A DNA stretch of 64,000 nt from assembly GCA_963580455.1 (NCBI GenBank), contig OY756966.1, forward strand, positions 19,099,001 to 19,163,000. The letters are read 5' to 3'. Source of the stretch: Euonymus europaeus (lineage: Eukaryota > Streptophyta > Magnoliopsida > Celastrales > Celastraceae). Below the pieces are notes generated by a model. The model had not been told where the DNA came from. It searched no databases and worked only from the letters and a program-made list of their open reading frames with translations. Shown one piece after another: positions 45,631-55,799 of the stretch (position 1 is the first letter of the stretch; the number at the start of each line of letters is the position of its first letter). The position numbers and the translations under genes are program-made.

Positions 45631-47633
45631 TCAAGGTAACTTTGCATTCCTCAGAGAGGCTTCAGTGACCTCTGTTGAAATTATCTCCTCAATTCGTTGA
45701 TGAATATTTGAATCATCCGGAGGGCTAGAGAGACCCAAAGATTTCCAAACATCTATGGTGGCATGGACCTTTGCATTGATCCTTGGGAGGTCACTGGAAA
45801 TCTGGGTGTTCCCACTAGCACTCGAGCCATTTCTTTGACTGACCCTATCTTTTTTCTTATGCTTTCTACCCTCCATCGCAACCCTTCGACACTGTTAAAG
45901 TAGTATTTGTTTGAAAACTGCCCTCTTTTGCTTTTGCTTACCATTCCTTCTTCGTCTTTTACTTATTGACGATATACCGACTACATGATCGAAACCAGGG
46001 GGCACACTTTGGCTTGATGATTCTGAAACAAACTCAGCTTCGCCAATGAGATGCCCATCCATCGTTCCACATTGGTTGGTGATGCACTACTAACCTGATT
46101 AGTAAAAGGGCACAATTCTATAGTGGGCTCTTTTTCAGCCACAAATAAGCTTGTCCCAATACCCTCACATCCCACTTCATGTATTTTCTGACCAGAGTCA
46201 TCCTCATGCAACATTCTATTCTCTGATAGTTTACCAGAAATAGGACTGCTCATTTCCTGCGCATTAGCCCCTAGCACAGCATTGCTATAAAAGTTTGAAT
46301 TTTGAAAAAGTCCCGCTTCAGATAAAGCATCTTGTCGCTCCTCCCTATCAGGTAAAGCATTGCTACCACCGCTTCAGATAAAGCATTGCTACCACCGTTG
46401 TTTTCATGTCGCTCCTCCCTATCAGGTACCTTGTCCACCATGGGAATTTTCGGATCTTTACGAAACGGAATTGTGAACATGCAGTGGTTTGGTTCTTCAG
46501 TTACGAGCACCTGAAAAACTTCACCATTAACTTCTAACTTGACGGAACTCATAATAGTGCCTTGTACAGTGGAAGAGATAAGAACTCTACAAATGTCAAG
46601 TCTGCGTCTGGCTATAGTGTCTTCGTCTGTGGTGACATAGGTTCCCCATAACCCTCCTAACTTAATAAAAAATTCATTATTCCAGGCATGCAGTGGGATG
46701 CCGGTGAAACTCAACCATGTAAACCTTTCCTTACAGGTAGCTGTTGGGTGCCAAGGCTTAACAAATCTGAACCATTCCCCTAACCAATCTCCATTTGACA
46801 GCGTTGCTAATAATAGTTCTTTTGTTTCAAACGTTAGTAGGACCTGGTAACCTCCCATAGGTCGCGCTTCCACTTTGGTATCTCCATTGTAGAGAACCTC
46901 TCCAATGTTTAGGATGCAGTCAAAATCTCATAATTATCCCACTGCGGAGCGTTCAAGCCATGTAACTTCTTCTTCCTTGGAGACCACCTCTAGAAATTTG
47001 GTCTCTGTAGACACCGTTTTGCTAGGTTGGGGGCCTCCCTTTTGTGCTTGCCATTTTCCAGTAGTAACCTCCGCATAATTACGATTATCTCTTATTCCAT
47101 TGCTACTAGCAAAAGGTTTTCGTTGCTTCACTGGGGCTGCTTCTCCTAGTTGAGGTCTTTCCTTCCTTGCGAACTTGGCAAAATTTGCCCGAATCTTGTA
47201 GCTTCCAAACCAGGTTGACCTAACTGATTCTAAAAGGGCCTAGTTTGCAGTTTCTTTGAATTTGACGAAACCAAACCTGCACCCTTTCTTTGACAGCCGT
47301 TTTGATATGAAAACCTCTTGTACCGCTCCATATTTCTGCATGACTCTCTTCATGACATAGTTGTCTACCCTCTCTAGTATGTTTTCGAAATACACACTAC
47401 AACTCTCCGAGGTGGGAGGGATGTTCAGTGTCTTTTGGTTGAGGTCGATGTTTAGGCTTTTTTGAGTTTGGGTTTTGAGGGTGGTGGGTAGGGTGGCCGT
47501 AGAAGTGGTATTTCTGGTGGGTAGGGTGGCCTTTGTAAGAAACAATTCCTGGTCCATCACCCCACCAAACTATTTCTATTGATTCTTTTTTCATATTTGT
47601 ATGATCTAAAACCTCCATTAAAATTCCATGCAC
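45631..47633 (-). pseudogene. LINE ORF1: RRM plus DUF4283-like RNA-binding protein
   Basis: The N-terminal half (47240-47560) has an RRM: VYFENILERVDNYVMKRV and CRFGFVKFKE correspond to RNP2 and RNP1. The frame 46271-46873 has a DUF4283-like region (GYQVLLTFETKELLLATLSN, FTWLSFTGIPLHAWNNEFF), as in plant L1 ORF1 proteins that bind the element RNA. Later frames (45981-46277, 45753-45944, 45631-45876) are polar linker to the stop. A short local duplication (about 46314-46430) repeats TTCAGATAAAGCAT and TCGCTCCTCCCTATCAGGTA, and it may be why the frame closes at 46271. Broken by several shifts and stops. Confidence 0.82.
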
Positions 47634-47660
47634 TCTCTAGTCCCCGGTAACTAGTTAACC

Positions 47661-48029
47661 CATATCTCGAGTAAAATTTCACAACTAGAACTCCCTCTAC
47701 ACTCAACTCATTTTTAAAAAATATCAGCGTTACTTTTTGACATCAAATCCGGATAACCTATCCACTTCCACACCTGAAGTTGTACCAGTCTAGATCTCTA
47801 CCTTATCTCAGATAGCTGAGTATCCAATAGGCCTCGTCCTCCATCACGTCCCCTACCATGGGACCAATATATGTATCATTTGTATCATACACAATGTATC
47901 TAAGAATATAAAAGATGAGGATTTAAGGGATAAACAATATATACCAAATTAGACAAGCTCGTGATGTGGCCTGGAAATTCAATACTGAATATCACATATA
48001 ACACTTAGCCTGTAAGTCACATAACCTCA
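47661..48029 (-). other. Untranslated leader remnant of the chromovirus
   Basis: No coding similarity. It lies between the LINE 5' end and the chromovirus primer site, so on the minus strand it is the leader or a collapsed gag region of that element. Confidence 0.45.
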
Positions 48030-48039
48030 CTCTGATACC
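48030..48039 (-). promoter_or_regulatory. tRNA-Met-type primer binding site of the chromovirus
   Basis: The minus-strand reading GGTATCAGAG lies four bases after the LTR end. It confirms that the minus-strand element whose integrase lies at 40083-41250 began here. Confidence 0.75.
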
Positions 48040-48043
48040 CAGT

Positions 48044-48480
48044 TGTCGCACCCGAACCTAGGAATTGTGAGGAAACTAAAGAAAAACCAGCAATTTGTGT
48101 TATATTTATTCTAAAATAAAATACTCTTCAAACAAAAATTGGGTAGCATCTACTCATAAATTGAAGAATATCACCCTACACAAAATATATAAAGACAAGA
48201 CTTCTATAATCCAACCCAGCACACTCCAATCATCCCCCATTGTGAAACCCTGGTTTCATATTGTAAAAAGAAAAAAGAAAAAATTGCTAACTTCTTGAAA
48301 CAATTCCACCAACATCTCACATGGTGGAGACCATGTTTTGACATTTAATGTGAGGTGCACTAAATTCCACTGAAAGTAATATTTCAAAGTGGGTGCAATA
48401 GTAAGATGATGTAAAGAAGACTAATTACAAGGAAATTTGAAACAATTTTTTTTTTCTAACAAAAAGTTAGCTGCTCCATT
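48044..48480 (-). repeat. 5' LTR part of the Tekay-like chromovirus
   Basis: On the plus strand it begins TGTCGCACCCGAACC, the inverted U5 end. The upstream part of the LTR cannot be followed past about 48480, where copia sequence begins. No 3' LTR partner was found left of 40083. Confidence 0.6.
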
Positions 48481-48699
48481 TCTTTTACATGAAACCTGGA
48501 GAGGTCGTACGAGTTATTGAGTTACCTAGTGCACCAGTGGGAGAGTAATGAGTAGTAGAATAACTTAGCGTCACGGGTAGCGTCACCGAAGTTAACTTCA
48601 GATCACCCAAGTTGTTAACTATGACGAAGTAGTGGTAGTGTTCTCTATTATTGTTCAAGGTAGATCTTAAAGGCACCTCTAACCCAGCTATTTTGTAAT

Positions 48700-49340
48700 G
48701 AATCGACAGTGTTGAACGAGGGTAAGAGCTCATTGGAAACATATGAAAAAAATCATATTCAAGAATCCAATGATGCAAGAACTGTCATCACACAAACTCC
48801 TAGAAAATCTAGTAGAGTTATCCGTCCACTAGCATGGTATAACTTACTACATGATATACAAGAGTTGTTTGTTCATGGAGAAGTAGATCAAGGTGATGAT
48901 CCTACTAGTTATGAAGAAGCAATATTTGATATTAACTCTTCAAAATGACTTGAAGCTATGAAATTCGAAATAAATTCAATGTATTCAAATCAAGTTTGGG
49001 ATCCTGTGGACTCTTCTAAAGGTATTGTACATATAGGATGCAAATGGGTCTACAAGAGGAAAATTGGTTTGGATAGCAAGGTAGAGACCTGCAAAGCAAG
49101 ACTGATTGCAAAAGGATATACTCAAAGACAAGTAGTTGATTATGAGGAAACTTTTTCATCAGTTACTATGTTGATTATGGTCTTAAGCAAGCATCTAGGA
49201 GTTGGAACATCCGTTTTGATGAAGCAATCAAATCGTTTGGCTTTATTAAAAATGTGGATGAACCGTGTGTTTACAAGAAGGTTAGTGGATGAACCGTATG
49301 TCAGAAAACTTGAATTTATGTTAGCAGATCCCGCCCCCCA
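48700..49340 (+). pseudogene. Ty1/copia reverse transcriptase fragment
   Basis: 48709-48948 and 48958-49374 together read as the start of copia RT: PRKSSRVIRPLAWYN, DPTSYEEAIFDINSSK, MKFEINSMYSNQVWDPVD, IGCKWVYKRKIGLDSKVETC and KARLIAKGYTQRQVVDYEE. Then, after VTML, the sequence jumps to a distal RT stretch (RFDEAIKSFGFIKNVDEP in another frame), so the YVDD core is deleted. A stop at 48946 and shifts break it. It could be the distal part of the copia element ending at 38975, but the link is not proven. Confidence 0.82.
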
Positions 49341-49415
49341 TTCCCTCTATTTTTTCAGTCAAAAAAACCATTAAAATATTCCAATGATACAAAACACTCT
49401 GATAGTTGTGCTTAT

Positions 49416-50985
49416 ATGTCATTTATGTCCACCCATTTGCCTACTGCTTACATGCCATCTCTATCCACCCACATGTCACCTCCACCCATTGACAGGCCAC
49501 CTATGTATGCATCCCCTGATATACCTGACGCCCATACTAATATACCTGACGCCCAGACTGATATACCAGAGACTGAGACTCCACCAGTACTAGAGCCACA
49601 AGATATTACATCCTCCTCATCACGAAGGATTGGAGTACGTGACCCGGACGGTCGTATTTGGATACGACCTACTGATGACTCGTAAGTACTCTTTCCCTAA
49701 CTTTTATTTAATTTACATTTTTAATTTACATGAATATTTATGTCACTTATATGATTTTTTTAATTTATACATTTCTAGGTTTGAGCCTGAGGCAGTGGGT
49801 AGGAAGATTATCCAAATTATAAAGAGCACGTTTGAAAATCCTTCCACTGTATGGAGTGAGACTACTCAGGAGCAGAGGGACTACTATTTTGGAGAGTTCA
49901 AGGTAAATTATAAAGTCTAGTCCAAATTTAATTTTTCTCCATTGTTTAGTATATGTTCAACCATTCATGCTAACTATCTTTATTTGAATTTTTATTTTGC
50001 AGAAGAATTATAAATGGGACCCTTCGTACGATGCAGAAGTTAAGAAAATTTGGTAAGCAAAGAATACAATTTCTCTTCGACGTTCGATGCATGGGGTGAG
50101 GAGTGGCAGAGACAAAGGAAGCTGGGTCCCCGAAAATGTAAGAACGGAGGTTGAAAAGAAATGGGTGGAGCCAGGTTATATAATGAGAAGGGAGCAGGGA
50201 AAGAAGAATCGGCTTCTCAGACTGGCGGGTCCGTCCACACTAGTGGATCTATTTCTGTCACGCAACATCACAAGCGGATGGTAAATTTCAAATAATTTTT
50301 ATTTTAAAATAATTATGTTTTTTAAATATCTGTAAGTTATTTCTTGAATATACATTGCAGAAGAAGCAATTGGGCCGTGCACCCACCTTTGGGGAACTAT
50401 TTAAACATACCCATCAGAAAAAAAAAATACAGGCGAGTTCGTTGATACATGCTCAGCCGAAGTATTTGTAAGTGAATGTTATGTTTTATTATTTTTTAGT
50501 AACAAAATGATGTTTACATGATAATATTTAATGCTTTACATTTTTTTGAATTTTTTGATACAGGATACCCTCAATCGGCTAAAGGAAATAGCATCTTCTC
50601 ACGCATCGAATTCTACATCGAGTGTTGGAGATCCTTTGGATGCAAATGCCATATATCTTGAGGCGGTTGGCGGGATGAATGCCAAAGGTCGAGTCTATGG
50701 TATTGGATCAGAGGCACGTCGTTTGCGTGGCACATCTGCCACGAGCAGACCCTCAGCTTCTCAGACCGATCCAAACATCGAGCAGTCATTTCAGGGAGCC
50801 ATTGCTGCGGTATTAGCTCAGATAGCTAGTTTACGAGAGGAATTGCAGGATTTGCGAGAACAGCAGTCCCAGACTCGATCACAGGAGCTTCATAATGATG
50901 TCGATGAGGATGACGGGAGGATGGCAATGAGGACACTGACCGTTCTTATAAGGATGATTAGATGTATTGGTTGTTTTCTATGCTA
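49416..50985 (+). pseudogene. CACTA-associated Transposase_24 (Ptta/En/Spm) protein gene
   Basis: Spliced model with GT-AG borders. Exon 1 (49416-49680) is proline-rich and ends in RRIGVRDPDGRIWIRP. Exon 2 (49780-49901) has FEPEAVGRKIIQIIK and SETTQEQRDYYFGEFK. Exon 3 (about 50003-50055) has NYKWDPSYDAEVKKIW; it is followed by an unsettled middle piece (50087-50170). The next exon (50361-50466) reads LGRAPTFGELFKHTHQKKK. The last (50565-50985) reads DTLNRLKEIASS, AIYLEAVGGMNAKGRVYGIG and a coiled-coil tail. This is the plant Transposase_24 family carried by CACTA elements and thought to bind element ends. The start and the middle frame are uncertain, so it may be broken. Confidence 0.78.
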
Positions 50986-51269
50986 AAACTGAATGTTAAT
51001 CTAATATTTTTATGTTTTTTAAAATTCTAATATGTTTGTATATTTTATTGGGGATATTTCTTTGCATTTTAATTTTACTATAGTAATTTAATTATGATGT
51101 TTTTAATTGTAATTAAAATTAAAAAAAAATAAAAATTGGCTAAACTAATAAACTATCATTAATATATCAGTATACAAATTTAATAAATTATTTTTAAAAA
51201 AATAAATATTCATTAAATTATTAACTAAATACTGTTTAAATATTTTAATATTTATTAAATTAATTAATA

Positions 51270-51500
51270 ATATATTAGGGACGGAAATATATCCGTCGCT
51301 AATTTAGAAACGGAAAATTTTCGTCTCTAATATGATTATAATATGTATTTATTATACAAAATTTAATAATATTTTAATCATTTAGCGACGGAATTTCCGT
51401 CGATAAAATTTCCGTCGCTATATTAGAGACGGAATAAATCCGTCGCTAAATCCGTCGCAACAATATTATAGAGACAGAAATTCTAACATTTGCGATGAAA
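51270..51500. repeat. Subterminal GCGACGGA-type repeats of the CACTA element
   Basis: At least eight copies of CCGTCGC, GCGACGGA or close variants in direct and inverted orientation, in an AT-rich background. Confidence 0.8.
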
Positions 51501-51522
51501 ATTTCCGCCGCAAAAATCCCTT

Positions 51523-51527
<5 letters not shown>

Positions 51528-51556
<29 letters not shown>
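51528..51556. repeat. (TA)n microsatellite
   Basis: Alternating TA run of about 28 bp. Confidence 0.9.
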
Positions 51557-51558
<2 letters not shown>

Positions 51559-51885
51559 TGTTCATGTGATTCCGACCTACCAAAAAAGGGTCAAAATACA
51601 TGCATCATTTATTGGACTAGCCTGGGATCATGCAACGAAATTGCAGGTCCTCAAATTCAAGGCATTATTCTTGCATCGAAGGTACCAAATTCCACTACCA
51701 CTCCACAAAAGTTGATCACCGCCTCAACTACATAATTAATGCATATCACCCATCTTAACCAACCTTTGGCCAGTGTGTTAAGAAAATGTATGCAACTCTT
51801 ATCACCAAGTGGACCACACAAAGCAAAGTAGTCTGACATATATGAATGAATATATGTTTAGGAAAATCATATATATTCATGAGGT
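51557..51885. other. Unassigned DNA
   Basis: A minus-strand open stretch of 60 codons (51657-51839) is present but matches no family I recognise, and has no supporting signals. Nothing else seen. Confidence 0.35.
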
Positions 51886-52195
51886 TGTATCTCATGGGAT
51901 CACATATTATATTTCATTGTATTATTATAATGGAATAACAGATTTTATTATAATGGAATAACATATTTCATTGTAATAATACGTATTTCACTGTACTATA
52001 ATTTGTTATTCCATTGTATTATTACAATGAAATATCTCATACGTTATTCCATTGTATTATCACAATTGAATAACAGATTCTAGCACAGTAAAATAACATA
52101 TTTCATTGTAATAATACGTATTCCACTGTAATAAAATATGTTATTCTATTGTATTATACAATGAAATAAATTATGGAATCCCATGGGATATAAAA
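51886..52195. mobile_element. Fold-back element made of short palindromic repeats
   Basis: About 310 bp in which TTATTCCATTGTATTAT and its complement ATAATACAATGGAATAA-like words alternate at least six times, with TTTCATTGTAATAATACGTA repeated twice. The ends CATGGGATCACA and CCCATGGGATATA are roughly inverted. It is non-coding and could fold completely on itself. This is the structure of plant fold-back or MITE-type elements. No clear target duplication. Confidence 0.65.
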
Positions 52196-52570
52196 CGGCG
52201 CTGATATATTTATGCATACATACATGTATTCACGTCAACAACAGATATCTATATGAGATTTTTTAAGGAACCCACCCCTATTCCAAACCCCCTTAAAATA
52301 GTTGAGGAAAACAACACAGATTTGACATTCTACATTTTTAATTCTTTTAATTATATGTCATGATTCCTTTAATAATACTTACGGTCCCAGATTTGACATT
52401 ACAAATTTTGCAATATTATTTAATTCTATTAATTATATTTGTGGGTCCCATTTATAGGTTTTTGTCCTTCATGAAAGCAACAAATTATGATATGACTTTT
52501 TTATATATTTTAATTATATTATGTAAAAAAAGTGAAATAAGTTGATTGTTGCATATACATATTTATAAAA
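52196..52570. other. AT-rich DNA, nothing recognised
   Basis: AT-rich spacer. GGTCCCAGATTTGACATT near 52383 partly repeats AGATTTGACATT near 52319 (offset about 70 bp), a minor local duplication. No gene seen. Confidence 0.4.
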
Positions 52571-53690
52571 TTAATCGATTACATTAATAACTTTATTGGA
52601 AGGAAACATGGATCGTACTGACTGCATATATGCATTAAACCGCTCCTCATATGGAGTAGTCCATGCAGATGCGCAAGCATGCCTACAATAAACCCATTCA
52701 GGTGTAATGGGAGGCATTGGGTAATCTCCTATCAAACCAATCTGAACAAAGTGATTACCATTTACATGTCCAATAGCAATAGCGTAGCGCTGACAGAGTG
52801 GTTGAGGGATTGTACGAAGCGGTAAGTAAGTCGAGCTCCCTCTATGACTAAGAACATGCAGTATAACATTGTATGTGGATGCAATCAGCAGTCCCATGTC
52901 TGGTATTGTCATCCAATACTCAAATGGTGTTTGAACATCCATTTGAAATAAGTTTAGTGAGCTTATTACACTGTTTGCCCTATCTTCACCGCCTAGTATT
53001 TCAACATATTGTCCCTAAAATGTGTCCAACTCTGCCATCAAATTATATCGGACATTAGTATGCGAATGCAATGCAAAATGTCTGTCTCGTTGAACTAACA
53101 CCAATAATTTCAAGGAGAGGCAATCCGTACCTGTTGGTTTGATAAGTCGCATCCATCAGTAACACATTCGAAAATGCACGAATAAACTGTAATGATCTTG
53201 GATGTGCGAAGAATAGATCTTTGAGCTCATTGGTTATACTGTTTGCCCGAGTATCGGAAAAGTAGCCTTTGTCATATAGAAATGACATTACGGTCTGCAT
53301 CTGTGATTTACCAGCTTTTTGTGCATGTTGGTGCTTCAACCGTGCATTATATATTGTTCTGATAGTTGACACGTTGTTAGGATCTCGTTTCTTCAACTCC
53401 GAAAATATGTCCCGGGGCTTCGCATGTTACTCTGACATGTCTACCATCAGTTGAATTTCAGATTCAGAAAGTCTTCCAGGATATGGATGTCCCTCCATAT
53501 ATACTGCAGGCGCATGATTATGAGTTGAACATAACACAACAATATATATATATATATATTATTTGAATTAAACATCATACTATATCAGTTTCAAATTCGC
53601 TTCTAACGTCATGTGGGATATTCTCTTCAGATTCAACCATAACATCGTCTTCTTCCTTCACTTCGTATGTGATAAATTCATCCTAAAAAC
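52571..53690 (-). pseudogene. MULE (Mutator-like) transposase with OTU-like C-terminal domain, internally deleted
   Basis: Minus strand. An N-terminal acidic exon (about 53584-53690) reads EFITYEVKEEDDVMVESEEN and ends at a GT. The next exon, from about 53500, reads YMEGHPYPGRLSESEIQL, a stop, then KPRDIFSELKKRDPNNVSTI and FLYDKGYF. Then comes the catalytic start FSNVLLMDATYQTNRYGLPL with LEIIGVSSTRQTFCIAFAY, where MDATY carries the first DDE aspartate. Directly after it, near 53050, the sequence reads LDTF and GQYVEILGGEDRANS, then 52571-52942 with PFEYWMTIPDMGLLIASTYN and NGNHFVQIGLIGDYPMPPIT, a pattern of OTU-like peptidase domains attached to some MULE proteins. The rest of the transposase is missing, so the deletion removed the other catalytic residues. 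Confidence 0.82.
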
Positions 53691-54208
53691 AATAGAATTT
53701 AACTTTCGTACGCACAAAATCAGTAATGTATTGAAGTTATCCTAATAATGATGAAATATAACATGTTCGATTGAAACGGTTGGCAAGTAAAAGCCGAATA
53801 TATAGTCCATTTTTTAGCAGCCGGTACAAACAATTTAGCTGGAACAATGAAACAAAAGGATTTGTCAATTAAGTTGGAACACAATGAACAAAATGGAACA
53901 ATGAAACACTGTCCCCTCCATCCCTCATTATGATCTTAGAATGCAGCATCTATTCATTATAATCTTAGAGAGTTTAAATAAAATAATTGAATAATTAAAA
54001 TAAAAAAATGCACTTACCGATTGGTGCAATGAATAAATCAATGTATTCTTCAGAATCAGAAAATAATGAACTTTCAGAAATTCTACTTCAAGTTTGGAGG
54101 AAGATAGTGAAGAATACAAGGAAGAATAAGAGGAATCCCCCAATATATAAGCATAAAAAACAAAAAAACAAAAATAAAATTCAAAAATAAAATTATTAAT
54201 ATTCTCTA
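53691..54208. other. Likely 5' part of the MULE, non-coding
   Basis: AT-rich sequence without coding similarity. Short open frames on both strands (53928-54257 minus, 54008-54190 plus) overlap each other and look accidental. Confidence 0.4.
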
Positions 54209-54210
54209 TC

Positions 54211-54274
54211 GGAGAATATATTCTCCGACGGAGAATATATTCTCCAGCAGTCTCCAACAGAGAATATATTCTCC
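54211..54274. repeat. Three copies of a 16-bp palindrome
   Basis: GGAGAATATATTCTCC is perfect at 54211-54226 and 54230-54245, and 15 of its 16 bases recur at 54260-54274. Each copy is its own reverse complement, and neighbours share CGACGG or CAGCAG spacers. Confidence 0.95.
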
Positions 54275-54839
54275 GGCAGAGGGGGGTTTGCCTACCTTTA
54301 AGTCCAAAACAGATTTTGTTTACCTAAGCATCCAGCCGTCCAATGAGGAAGCGTATCTTCAATTATTCATTCTTTATGTCATCATCAATTGTATTATCAA
54401 TATTAGTCAAATCGGACAAAACAAAAAGCTGTTACTTTGTGTCATAGTCATAATAATAGTAATAATATAGGGGGAGGGTTTGGGTAGGGTATAGGAGAGG
54501 GGGGTCATTTGCCATACTGATTTTTTTGGTTGACGTCATACCGTTAAATTATCACGACAATAATCAAGAGAATAATACGGTCACAACCATAACCACGGTG
54601 ACACCATTGGTCATCGTCAAATGAATAGTAATTGAGTGATGTAGGACTCTGTTGCATGCATGCAACTCATTAGAATAATTTAGGGCCAATTTGGTTATTT
54701 TTAGTCTGAGGGTATTTTGGTCATTTAAATTGGAAAGGGGTATTTTGGTAATTTGCAATGATAATGTTTGGTAAATCTATTACGTATTAAAAGGTAATAT
54801 GGGGCCATAAATAATTTTGATGATTATTAATCAATATTA
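54275..54839. other. Non-coding DNA
   Basis: No gene or known repeat recognised. A GGGTATTTTGG word pair lies near 54709 and 54738. Confidence 0.35.
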
Positions 54840-55110
54840 GAATGATATATTGATATAGGTGAACGAGAGGTTGATTTGACACTGTTCCATTGAACATGAC
54901 TTTGATGGTGAAGTCACCATTAGGACAATGTACTGTAATACAAATATTTGCAGCGATTGAAGGATTCGATTTGGAGACCATAAATTTCATGTCAATCTTG
55001 CGGTGATGGAGTTCGATGGATTTGATATCAAATTGGGATGGACTGGTTATCTACTATGTTGTATTAGAGTGCTACAAGAGAAGGGTTACTTTGAGGACAG
55101 CTGAGGGTAT
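54840..55110 (+). pseudogene. Ty3/gypsy protease fragment (weak)
   Basis: In shifting frames it reads EFDGFDIKLGWTGYL (family FDVILGMDWL) and then RRVTLRTAEGIVV, the segment after the protease active site in Tekay-type pol. It ends without RT. Very decayed. Confidence 0.45.
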
Positions 55111-55227
55111 TGTTGTTCAATGACCATCTAGGGTTTATACCCGTTTATTTATGAATATACCTACATGATGGATCCAAGGTACTTTAGTGCCACAAAGACG
55201 ATGTGGGATTCCAGAATACTGTGTGTT

Positions 55228-55312
55228 GTGGTTGGATATATATATATATATATATGTATGCATGCATGTACATATGATATATATATATATATACACACAC
55301 ACATATATATAA
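55228..55312. repeat. Compound TA/CA microsatellite
   Basis: TA runs at about 55229-55254 and 55278-55292, a CATG-rich linker, then a CA run and another TA run. Confidence 0.9.
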
Positions 55313-55419
55313 ATACACATGAATGATTGGGTGTGTTGTAACATGAGCATTATCATATCATTTTCTATTGCATATTGATATTCATGGCGTTTTTCTGATT
55401 GATATACTCTACATGTATA

Positions 55420-55799
55420 CATCCTTATGGTTGATTCATATTTTGAGTTGAGCTTACTCTGCTCGATTATCTCACTTAGGTAACTGAGTTATGGTCAGGT
55501 ATTTACCCCTAGTGAACTTTTATGTTCATTCCTCTATTTTCCACATTCCTTTCGGGTGAGCACTATGTGGTGGATCAGCGGTCTGGAGTGTAACCACGAG
55601 GTGACTCGGATACTTGGATTGGGGGTGTGGGCTAGGGATTTACTTCGAACTATATACTATTACATACTATCTGTGTGTGTTTTGACTTGTCATGGATTCA
55701 GTTTAGTTTGTAAGGATTATTTTCTATTTTTGTGTGCCTTAACTTAATAATGCTTGTTGAATTTATATTTGAGATAACCCCTGTTTGGGATGGGGTGTC
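55420..55799 (+). repeat. LTR tail, gypsy type, forward orientation
   Basis: Non-coding stretch ending GGGGTGTCACA, a U5-type LTR end. No primer site follows; instead an inverted LTR-like start overlaps it (55793 onward). Confidence 0.5.

Larger units (their letters stand above)
41255..47660 (-). mobile_element. L1-type LINE, nearly full length
   Basis: A non-LTR retrotransposon with ORF1 (RRM and DUF4283-like) and ORF2 (endonuclease, RT, zinc-binding, RNase H) in the standard order on the minus strand. The 3' end is a short A tract (T run at 41255-41263 on the plus strand). A possible target duplication is AAATCTACAACTA (41240-41253) versus AAATTTCACAACTA (about 47669-47682), imperfect and offered tentatively. 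It inserted into the chromovirus remnant. A few stops and shifts disable it, but long open stretches survive (330, 252 and 203 codons), so it is younger than its host element. Confidence 0.9.
49384..51545 (+). mobile_element. CACTA (En/Spm) DNA transposon, partial
   Basis: Carries a Transposase_24-type gene (49416-50985) and, downstream, a dense set of subterminal words GCGACGGA and CCGTCGCTA in both orientations (51270-51500), as in the ends of CACTA elements, where the element-encoded protein binds. I could not find the CACTA terminal bases or a 3-bp duplication, nor the large DDE transposase gene, so it is either truncated or a deletion derivative. A TA microsatellite (51528-51556) follows. 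Confidence 0.75.

Noticed and set aside
55135..55422. A 95-codon minus-strand frame.
   Set aside because: Its middle encodes the TA/CA microsatellite (YIYIYI repeats), so the frame is an artefact of the simple repeat.
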